Positions 27,442-34,870 of a stretch of DNA of 34,870 nt are shown here, piece after piece. The notes under the pieces were generated by a model. That model did no database searches. It was not told where the DNA came from and saw nothing but the letters and a program-made list of their open reading frames with translations. Position numbers and translations under genes: made by a program. Position 1 is the stretch's first letter. Each line of letters starts with the position of its first letter. The stretch lies in contig SLCQ01000021.1 in the NCBI GenBank assembly GCA_007125745.1, positions 1 through 34,870 on the forward strand. Reading direction: 5' to 3'. This DNA is from Nitrincola sp. GTDB taxonomy: Bacteria > Pseudomonadota > Gammaproteobacteria > Pseudomonadales > Balneatricaceae.

Positions 27442-28614
27442 TTGGCAATGCAACACAAACTGACGCAACGAAAAAACGCCGCGCAACGTATTAGTATTAT
27501 TGGCGCGATTGTTAATGCATTCATGAGTGTTGTGAAAGTGGTTGGAGGTCTGTTAACAGGCTCTGCCGCATTAGTGGCAGACGGATTTCATTCACTCTCT
27601 GACGTTGCCACCGATTTAATGGTCGTATTCTTAGTAGGCGTATCTCACAAAAAGCCTGATGATAATCACCCATGGGGACATGGCCGTTTTGAAACCTTAG
27701 GCGCCCTTTTTCTCGCCAGCATTTTGTTACTCGTTGCGGGTTTTATGACTTGGGATAGTCTAAAGCTCCTTTTTTCTGGTGAGATCCCCTCTCCACCAGC
27801 TTGGCCAGCATTGGTTATTGCCGCGGCATCTATATTAGCGAATGAGTTACTTTTCTTTTACACCTTAAAGGTAGGCAAAGCAAACCATTCTAATCTCATT
27901 ATTGCGAATGCGTGGCATCATCGTACTGATTCCCTTTCCTCAATTGTCGTATTGCTGGCCTTAGCCGGTGCGATACTCGGCGTTTGGTGGCTGGATGCCC
28001 TGGCCGCTATCTTAGTCGCATTATTAATCGCTAAAATAGGGGTAGACCTGTTACTGAAAAGCTTAGCGGAGTTAGTGGATACCGGCTTACCAGCCGAGCG
28101 CGTTGAAGCACTGGAAGCAACAGCGAAAACGGTTGAGGGTGTCATTAATGTACATCATGTAAGAACGCGCCTAATGGGCGGTCAAGGTTTCCTAGAGATG
28201 CACTTGCAAGTAGCCCCAAGAACATCGGCTTCAGAAGGACACTATATCGGCGATAAGGTATGTGAAGCGCTCAAGGACGCTTATGATGATATCAGTTATA
28301 TCATCTATCATATCGATACCTATGATGATGAAACCATTACTGAAAGTGATCAACTCTCGCTACCCAGTCGAAGCGATATTACCAAGATAATCGATGGCAC
28401 GCTCAACTCGTTAGTGGGTGAACAAAAAACCGATTATCACTTACAGCTTTTTTATACCCTGACACATGTTGATGTCGAGCTAAAGCTTTCAGCTCAGGCG
28501 GTAGATGCTCTCCAGAAAGCCAAGATTACGTCTGATGCGCTTGAACAACACTTAGTTCAAGCGCTGACAGAGTTAAAGAGGTTTCGTCGACTTAACCTGT
28601 GGAAACCCTATTAG
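27442..28614 (+). CDS. cation diffusion facilitator transporter (FieF-like)
   Basis: 'GSAALVADGFHSLSDVATDLMVV', 'DDNHPWGHGRFETLGAL', 'ANAWHHRTDSLSS'; about 390 aa with extended C-terminal region. Confidence 0.9.
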   Translation: MAMQHKLTQRKNAAQRISIIGAIVNAFMSVVKVVGGLLTGSAALVADGFHSLSDVATDLMVVFLVGVSHKKPDDNHPWGHGRFETLGALFLASILLLVAGFMTWDSLKLLFSGEIPSPPAWPALVIAAASILANELLFFYTLKVGKANHSNLIIANAWHHRTDSLSSIVVLLALAGAILGVWWLDALAAILVALLIAKIGVDLLLKSLAELVDTGLPAERVEALEATAKTVEGVINVHHVRTRLMGGQGFLEMHLQVAPRTSASEGHYIGDKVCEALKDAYDDISYIIYHIDTYDDETITESDQLSLPSRSDITKIIDGTLNSLVGEQKTDYHLQLFYTLTHVDVELKLSAQAVDALQKAKITSDALEQHLVQALTELKRFRRLNLWKPY

Positions 28615-28619
28615 GGTCC

Positions 28620-29984
28620 TCAGCCATACTGCCGTGTCACGTCTCGCATCGTCACAAACTCTTCTGCGGCAGTGGGGTGAATACCAATGGTTGAATCAAA
28701 CGTTGCTTTGGTCGCTCCAGCTTTTAATGCCACTGCGATCCCTTGAATAATTTCACCCGCATCGGCACCGACCATATGCACTCCCACTACACGGTCTGAG
28801 TGACGGTCAACCAATAACTTCATCAAGGTACGTTCCTCACTGCCACTCAACGTATGCTTCATTGATCTAAATTCGGAACGATATACATCCAGCTGAGGGA
28901 AGCGCTTCACCGCTTCTTCCTCTGTGAACCCGACAGTACCAATATTAGGTTGTGAGAAAACAGCCGTTGCAATCATCTCATATTCAACATCAGGACTGCC
29001 TTGACCATAAAGCCTACGTACCAGCGCCATACCCTCGGCTAATGCAACCGGTGTCAATTGTACTCGATCTATAACATCACCGACTGCATAAATGGAAGGC
29101 ACCGAGGTTTGGAATTGCTCATCCACCTTAATAGCCCCATTTGGCGCCAGTTCAACGCCAGCCGTCTCCAGCCCCAACCCTGTTGTTTTCGGCGTACGGC
29201 CTGTGGCATACATTACCTGATCAACGCACTGTGTTTCACCCTGCTTTAACGTCACTTCAAGTTGACCATCAGCTAACTTCTGAATGGATGAAATTTCGGT
29301 ATTAAATCGTAGTTGAACACCCTTTTTAGCCACCTCTTGGGCTGTATATTCTCTGATTTCTTGGTCAAAGCCTTTCAAAAACAGATCACCGCGATGAATT
29401 AACTGAGTTTCACAACCTAATCCAGCAAACACACCCGCAAATTCAATGGCTATATAGCCTCCCCCAACAATCAGTATCCGCTTGGGGAAAGTATCCAAAT
29501 CGAAAACCTCATTCGAAGTGATAATATGTTCAGCGCCTGGAATATTCGGCACAAATGGCCAGCCACCCACCGCGACAAGAATGCGCTCTGCTGAATACTC
29601 TTGTCCATTGACAGTGACAGACTGAGGGCCAGAAACTGTGGCACGCCCCTCTATTAATTGGCAACCTGAATTCACTAACAAGTTACGGTAAATGCCATTA
29701 AGACGAGTAATCTCTTGCGTTTTGTTGTCGCGCAATGTTTCCCAGTTAAAGCGGATATCAGCCGCATGTAAACCGAAACCAGCCGCTTCCGAAAAAGACT
29801 CTGCGTATTGAGAGGCGTAAACATAAAGCTTTTTAGGGACACAACCGACATTTACACAGGTGCCGCCAAGGTAACGCTCTTCAGCAATACCAACGCGCAC
29901 GCCCATCGAGGCCGCCATTCTCGCGGCTCGTACGCCACCAGAACCAGCACCAATCACAAATAGATCAAAGTCGAACTTGCTCAC
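28620..29984 (-). CDS. gor: glutathione-disulfide reductase
   Basis: '[23 protein letters not shown]' redox motif, '[12 protein letters not shown]'; GTG start at 29984 preceded by AGGAGT; ORF extends to 30059. Confidence 0.93.
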   Translation of the reverse strand: MSKFDFDLFVIGAGSGGVRAARMAASMGVRVGIAEERYLGGTCVNVGCVPKKLYVYASQYAESFSEAAGFGLHAADIRFNWETLRDNKTQEITRLNGIYRNLLVNSGCQLIEGRATVSGPQSVTVNGQEYSAERILVAVGGWPFVPNIPGAEHIITSNEVFDLDTFPKRILIVGGGYIAIEFAGVFAGLGCETQLIHRGDLFLKGFDQEIREYTAQEVAKKGVQLRFNTEISSIQKLADGQLEVTLKQGETQCVDQVMYATGRTPKTTGLGLETAGVELAPNGAIKVDEQFQTSVPSIYAVGDVIDRVQLTPVALAEGMALVRRLYGQGSPDVEYEMIATAVFSQPNIGTVGFTEEEAVKRFPQLDVYRSEFRSMKHTLSGSEERTLMKLLVDRHSDRVVGVHMVGADAGEIIQGIAVALKAGATKATFDSTIGIHPTAAEEFVTMRDVTRQYG

Positions 29985-30182
29985 ATAGGACTCCTTTTTA
30001 GCTTTTATCCACGCTATTAATCTTGCCAAGCATACACCTTTATGAGGTGATAACTCCAATCACTCATAACTAACTATAAGATAAGTAAACACTATCAACA
30101 AAATATTAGGAATCGATTTGCGCTTGTTAAAAGAGCCTTTTAGAATGGAATGCATATTTTGACAACCCCAAGAGAGCTTTTC

Positions 30183-30998
30183 ATGAAATTGGTTTCCTTT
30201 AATACCAACAGTATCCGTATGCGCCTACATCAACTTGATGCCTTGATCAAAACCCATCAACCCGATGTCATCGGCATACAAGAAACCAAAGTGACCGATC
30301 AAGACTTCCCGGTCGCTGATATCGAAGCCCTTGGATATCACGCCTATTTTCATGGTCAAAAAACACATTATGGCGTGTGCTTGTTATCTAAAAAACCCGC
30401 ATTGAGTATCCAAAAAGGGTTTCCCCATGATGATGAAAACGCACAAAAGCGCATCATCACTGGCGAATTCATGAGTGATTCTGGCAAAGCCTATACCGTG
30501 ATCAATGGTTATTTTCCGCAGGGCGAGAATATTGCCCATGAAGTCAAATTCCCAGCTAAACGTAAATTTTACGCAGACCTCATGGCACTGCTGAATGATC
30601 AATACTCTGCTGACCAACCCTTAGTTGTCATGGGTGATTTAAATATTTCAGCCGAGGATATTGATATCGGTATCGGTGAACCTAATCGTTTACGCTGGCT
30701 GAAAACAGGGAAAACCAGTTTTCAACCGGAAGAGCGTGAATGGCTCTCTAAACTACACCAATGGGGCTTAAAAGATACCTATCGGATTATACACCCGAGC
30801 AAAGCAGACAAGTTCAGCTGGTTTGATTATCGTAGCAAAGGTTTTGAAGATGATCCCAAACGAGGTCTACGTATAGATGCAATACTCACTACTGACATTC
30901 TGTCGCAGTGTTGCACTGACAGTGATATCGATTACGACATTCGAGGCATGACCAAACCCTCAGATCATGCCCCTGTCTGGTCATCATTCGACTACTGA
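30183..30998 (+). CDS. xthA: exodeoxyribonuclease III
   Basis: 'MKLVSFNTNSIRMRLHQLDALIKTHQPDVIGIQETKVTDQDFP', 'MGDLNISAEDIDIG', 'RIDAILTT', 'PSDHAPVW'; ORF to 30150. Confidence 0.93.
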   Translation: MKLVSFNTNSIRMRLHQLDALIKTHQPDVIGIQETKVTDQDFPVADIEALGYHAYFHGQKTHYGVCLLSKKPALSIQKGFPHDDENAQKRIITGEFMSDSGKAYTVINGYFPQGENIAHEVKFPAKRKFYADLMALLNDQYSADQPLVVMGDLNISAEDIDIGIGEPNRLRWLKTGKTSFQPEEREWLSKLHQWGLKDTYRIIHPSKADKFSWFDYRSKGFEDDPKRGLRIDAILTTDILSQCCTDSDIDYDIRGMTKPSDHAPVWSSFDY

Positions 30999-31008
30999 TC
31001 GCTCTTTT

Positions 31009-31932
31009 CTATTGCGGATCTGGCTTTAACACTAAAATATCACAGGGCACAGCGTCGAGTACCCTTTCGACGCTACTGCCCAATAACAGCCGGTCTAACA
31101 TCCCTCGTGCTAAAGATCCCATCACGACCATGTTGATGCCCTTCTCATTCACAAATTTTGGCAGTTGTTGATGAATTTCCCCTTCAACAAGGTGCAGTAA
31201 ACTTAAATCAAACTCAGGATCAAAAGACTGGACCACTTGCGTTAAACGCTCCTCATGCTCTTTTTTAATCTGGCTTTGTATCGAAGCAAAATCACCGCTA
31301 ACGGTATCATCAAAAATCGCCGACTGGGGTATCGATGCATAGGTATGTAAAACATGGAACTCAGCACCTAAAGATTCGGCAACCGTTTGTGCATACTGGA
31401 GTATTTTTAAATCAATTTCTGCGGCTTGATCATGGTCATGAAAGGGATCTATGGCGGCAACCAAGCGCATACGCTCAGGCCAGGGTCGTTCTTTACACAG
31501 CAACAATGGCGTTTGTGTTTCTCGTAATAGCAACCAGTCTTGCGGCACCAAAAGTCGATGCAGAAGATGTGGATGCTCTGCGACCTCATGTAAAACAATA
31601 TCTGCTTGAAAACGCTCTGCTTTGGTTAACACACCCTCTGTAATATCTTTCGCCCATGCAACATCAGTATTGATTTGACAAGGGCTATGGCGGTAGGCCG
31701 ATGCGATTTGATCCAGCGTATCTTCCATAGCGCGCATCTGCTGGTGACGCAGATTTTCCAGCATCACTGGACTGATCATATTCATACTGCTGGGATAAGA
31801 CTGATAACCACACTTAAACAACTCAATAGAGGCATTTGCACCTTCACTCAGCTGTATCGCTTTGCTTAATAAGTTATCAACCGGCTCTTCTGTGGTCATG
31901 TTGACCAACAGCTTACTGAGTTTAACCATCAC
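31009..31932 (-). CDS. tandem-domain universal stress protein (UspE-like)
   Basis: Two Usp domains; C-terminal 'INMVVMGSLARGMLDRLLLGSSVERVLDAVPCDILVLKP'. Confidence 0.88.
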   Translation of the reverse strand: MMVKLSKLLVNMTTEEPVDNLLSKAIQLSEGANASIELFKCGYQSYPSSMNMISPVMLENLRHQQMRAMEDTLDQIASAYRHSPCQINTDVAWAKDITEGVLTKAERFQADIVLHEVAEHPHLLHRLLVPQDWLLLRETQTPLLLCKERPWPERMRLVAAIDPFHDHDQAAEIDLKILQYAQTVAESLGAEFHVLHTYASIPQSAIFDDTVSGDFASIQSQIKKEHEERLTQVVQSFDPEFDLSLLHLVEGEIHQQLPKFVNEKGINMVVMGSLARGMLDRLLLGSSVERVLDAVPCDILVLKPDPQ

Positions 31933-31990
31933 TGCTCTCCTTAAACGCTTGATACTTTAAGTCTAGCTCAACTAAGAGGGGCGATCTAAC

Positions 31991-32617
31991 TCAGCAGAAT
32001 GGCCAAATACACCAGCGTGACGGTAAGCGGCAATTGGGGAGTTGTGACTCATAAGTGCGCGCACGTGATTCCACTGTTCTGGCAACATTAATCAGCCAAG
32101 GTTTGTTGTTGTAAGTTCGATTACGAAAACCTGTATGCCCTTCATGATAATTTAAATAGAGGTTGTAAGCATCGGTTAAGGCAACGCCATTACGGCGGTT
32201 GGAAATGCTGTTGTACCACCCGATAAAATCCAGTGCATCGTCAATATTGGTTCGTCTTGCAAATCGATTGCCTGTCGCTTGACGATAATCATCCCAGGTC
32301 CCATCTTGTGCCTGAGCATAACCAAAGGCAGATGATTGGCGAGGCAGAGGAATAAATCCAAAGAGCGTTGGACGAGGTGGGCGAGCATTATGAACAAAAG
32401 AGGACTCTTGTCGAACGAATGCAATTTGAATAGAAACAGGAGTTCCCCATCGATCCTGTGATTTTTTGGCCGCACGATACCAGCTTGGATCATGTGCAAT
32501 GATGTCACAGATATTGTCATGTGCTCTGGCAGGTGGCGGAGAAGAAGCGCAACCAGACAGCCAGAAAGTTGCTGACAAGATCAAGAAAATGAAGGTATTT
32601 TTAAAAGTTATGCTCAT
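31991..32617 (-). CDS. transglycosylase SLT-domain-like lipoprotein
   Basis: Lipobox 'ATFWLSGCASSPP', 'IAFVRQESSFVHNARPPRP', 'SSAFGYAQAQDGTWDDYRQATG'. ORF to 32698 but a terminator overlaps the extension, so MSITFK at 32617 is preferred. Confidence 0.83.
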   Translation of the reverse strand: MSITFKNTFIFLILSATFWLSGCASSPPPARAHDNICDIIAHDPSWYRAAKKSQDRWGTPVSIQIAFVRQESSFVHNARPPRPTLFGFIPLPRQSSAFGYAQAQDGTWDDYRQATGNRFARRTNIDDALDFIGWYNSISNRRNGVALTDAYNLYLNYHEGHTGFRNRTYNNKPWLINVARTVESRARTYESQLPNCRLPSRWCIWPFC

Positions 32618-32646
32618 ACACGAAATATACCTGATTGTGTATGAAA

Positions 32647-32680
32647 GAAAACCCTGTGATTGCATAATCATAGGGTTTTC
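32647..32680 (-). terminator. Rho-independent terminator downstream of the NCS2-like permease
   Basis: GAAAACCCTGTGATT-GCAT-AATCATAGGGTTTTC: 15-bp stem with one G.T wobble; T-rich 3' side on the minus strand. Confidence 0.85.
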
Positions 32681-32710
32681 GACTGAGTATACTCTCAAAG
32701 AACAGCTAAC

Positions 32711-34129
32711 TTATTGAGGGTTTTTGCCCTCTTCCACAACAACAGGATCGGGGTTTTCCTCGATATGAATCGGCTCGTCAGGTTCCTCACCGGCATGCTC
32801 TTCTCGGGCACTCTTGCTACGCATTTCAATAAGAACCCATAGCACTAAGCCTATACCTAAGCCCCAAGCCGCTCCATGTGTCGCCAATACAACACCCATA
32901 ATGCCGGCTACCCCCATTGAAGTCGCATTATCGATCTGCTCAACAGCCACCGCAATACACAGATAGCCAGTGATCAGGAGTGTAATGGATAAAGCGATCG
33001 GCAATACAGGTCTAAACAGTGTCACCAACGGCAGAAGGAAGAGTGCAATAAAACCGACAATCCAGAACACACCCGCTCCAGAGTAGATCGTATCCATTGC
33101 ACCACGGCCATAACGGTAACGCTCTGCAATAGTCGCCATAACCCCAGTAAATAGCGGCCCCGCTAAGCCAGGATAGGGTGCAAAGAATGAGTGCATTAAG
33201 TTACGCAAACCCGTGATCAAGTGCACGCGATCGACATTCACTTCAATTTTTTCATCTGGACGCAAATGGTCAACACGCTTAAGTAGACTTTGCCCGACGA
33301 TAATGTCACCAAAGGCGATGATATAAGCAATAATTGCCGTTGGGATCGCGGCCAGCATCAACTGGAAGGTTGGGAAACCAATGGTAAAGGGCAAGTAATC
33401 CCAAATTTTACCAAAGGCCGGTAGCTCAACACCCCATTGAACAGCAGGTAGCGGGTACTCTGACACTGACCATCCAATTACCATGGTGATCAACATACCA
33501 GGAACCATTCCGTAACCCGCAATGATTTTAGCCCAGCGGTGTTTTTCAACCCAGTCGCGGAATGATAGTGAAAAAAGGACATAGATGGTAATCAAACCAC
33601 CGATACCCAGAGAGATAGGAGTGCTGTAAACACGTCCACCTTCACTGATCTCACCGCTAATAGCGGCAATACCGGCACCTAAAAGAATACCCGCTTTAAT
33701 GGAGTTAGGTATATTATTAACTAACTTACTCCCCAATCGCGTAATACCCATAAACAGAAAGATAAAGGTTACCACCAACTGCAATGCCACTAGTGCTCTT
33801 ATGGCATCGGGGCCTGGTTCGAAGCCTCCAATAAACAGAAGAACAACGGGGATGGCTGGCGTGATCCAGCCCGGTACAAAGGGTACCCCCAGTAGGTTTG
33901 GTAACATGAAGCCTATGCCACACACCACGACATAAGCCAAAGCAACATCATAGGGAAGACCAAGATAACGCTCTAATAAGGGAATCATACCCATGGCAAC
34001 AACAAACATGACCAATGCTTGAATTGTTTCTGCCACTTCCCAACGGTAGTGAATGAACGGCAAACGGATCTTAAAAGGACCCGCAGGCCAGTAAGGGTGT
34101 TCCTCACCATGCTTACGCTGATATAACAT
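32711..34129 (-). CDS. xanthine/uracil (NCS2)-like permease
   Basis: Polytopic 472-aa protein; 'GFMLPNLLGVPFVPGWITPAIPVVLLF', 'IIAYIIAFGDIIVGQSLLKR'. Confidence 0.7.
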   Translation of the reverse strand: MLYQRKHGEEHPYWPAGPFKIRLPFIHYRWEVAETIQALVMFVVAMGMIPLLERYLGLPYDVALAYVVVCGIGFMLPNLLGVPFVPGWITPAIPVVLLFIGGFEPGPDAIRALVALQLVVTFIFLFMGITRLGSKLVNNIPNSIKAGILLGAGIAAISGEISEGGRVYSTPISLGIGGLITIYVLFSLSFRDWVEKHRWAKIIAGYGMVPGMLITMVIGWSVSEYPLPAVQWGVELPAFGKIWDYLPFTIGFPTFQLMLAAIPTAIIAYIIAFGDIIVGQSLLKRVDHLRPDEKIEVNVDRVHLITGLRNLMHSFFAPYPGLAGPLFTGVMATIAERYRYGRGAMDTIYSGAGVFWIVGFIALFLLPLVTLFRPVLPIALSITLLITGYLCIAVAVEQIDNATSMGVAGIMGVVLATHGAAWGLGIGLVLWVLIEMRSKSAREEHAGEEPDEPIHIEENPDPVVVEEGKNPQ

Positions 34130-34214
34130 AGGGCTCTCTCTGTTTTTCCATAGAAAGGGAGTCGAGGACGTCTAAAACCGAACCTCATAGGATGGCAGTA
34201 AAGGTAAACCCTTA

Positions 34215-34254
34215 CGACTAACAAAGTCGATAACAAAACAAACGACTTTAGTCG
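34215..34254. promoter_or_regulatory. paired palindromes upstream of the NCS2-like permease
   Basis: CGACT-AACAA-AGTCG (34215-34229) and CGACT-TT-AGTCG (34243-34254). Confidence 0.5.
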
Positions 34255-34374
34255 AAAACAACCACTAAAGTATTAGGGAAATCACTCATTCATGATGGAA
34301 GAGTGCATCAATCTAATCGAACCGTATCTATTTCAGTTATGATAGGAGCACCCCAATGTTTATGGAGATAGCGC

Positions 34375-34870
34375 ATGGAAAAGATTCTTAATTCAAGCCG
34401 CTTTTTAGTGCTGTTTATAGTGGTGATTTGCTCTATTTCTGCAATATTGCTCTATATTTCAAGCTTTAATGTCATTATTAACGTGGTGATGGAGGTGATA
34501 GGCCAGGTTCCAAACACCGCCGATAGTGGCAAACGCCTAGCTGTTAAATTACTTAAAATACTGGATACCTTATTAATTGCCGTCACCTTCCAGATCATTG
34601 CAGTCAGCCTATACCGTTTATTTATCTCCTCTTCCGAAACCTGTGGATCGGGATTACTGGGCGCGCTAAAAATTAAAGACTTTCATGACCTTAAAATCAC
34701 ATTGATTCAGGTTGCGATGGTTATTATGGTGGTATTGTTTTTGGAGCAGGCCGTCGAAGTGGGTGCAACATTGGAAACACTCTATATGGGGGTCGCGATT
34801 TCACTGGTGATTTTTAGTGGCATATTTGCGGCGAAAAGCATGGGGCATCGCTCTGACTCAGCGCAAAAAG
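34375..34870 (+). CDS. YqhA/UPF0114-like membrane protein, truncated by window end
   Basis: Own translation from ATG 34375: MEKILNSSRFLVLFIVVICSISAILLYISSFNVIINVVMEVIGQVPNTADSGKRLAVKLLKILDTLLIAVTFQIIAVSLYRLFISSSETCGSG..., open to the window edge; GGAG RBS at 34364. Absent from the ORF track because it has no stop in the window. Confidence 0.82.
   Translation, partial: MEKILNSSRFLVLFIVVICSISAILLYISSFNVIINVVMEVIGQVPNTADSGKRLAVKLLKILDTLLIAVTFQIIAVSLYRLFISSSETCGSGLLGALKIKDFHDLKITLIQVAMVIMVVLFLEQAVEVGATLETLYMGVAISLVIFSGIFAAKSMGHRSDSAQK

Noticed and set aside
31335-31643. 102-aa ORF antisense to the tandem Usp gene
   Set aside because: Inside a well-supported gene on the other strand; no independent evidence
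31921-31985. Possible FNR box upstream of the tandem Usp gene (TTGATACTTTAAGT)
   Set aside because: Only one half-site matches; the second arm is not ATCAA
32176-32520. 114-aa minus-strand ORF in another frame of the SLT-like gene
   Set aside because: Overlaps the lipoprotein with a clear lipobox and SLT motif; alternative frame is not credible
1-34870. Mobile element, CRISPR, phage or defence island
   Set aside because: No transposase, integrase, cas, toxin-antitoxin or restriction genes and no regular repeats seen; content and gene order look like core chromosome

Overview
The window looks like ordinary chromosomal sequence from a gammaproteobacterium. I see no mobile element, CRISPR array, tRNA or rRNA. 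The centre is a complete cbb3 oxidase locus, ccoNOQP | ccoG-ccoH/fixH-ccoI-ccoS, followed by a TauE/SafE-like gene, hemN, an FNR/ANR-type regulator and apt. The flanks carry mostly housekeeping genes: usp, uup-type ABC-F, slt, a glutaredoxin-like gene, phaC, MATE, a DUF3080-like lipoprotein, ProQ/FinO, TusA, rlmM, rdgC, queE, a BASS-family transporter, a CDF transporter, gor, an exonuclease III, a tandem Usp, an SLT-like lipoprotein, an NCS2-like permease, and a truncated YqhA-like gene that the ORF track misses. I found no clearly new multi-gene system. The most interesting signals are non-coding. The rlmM/ccoN intergenic region has a perfect FNR box, a GCGAC-N5-GTCGC palindrome and a good sigma70 promoter. 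The spacer upstream of the CDF gene has DnaA-box-like motifs plus a direct repeat. The NCS2-like permease has paired CGACT/AGTCG palindromes upstream. There are also several hairpins and overlapping gene ends. Family names come from reading the translations; no database search was run.
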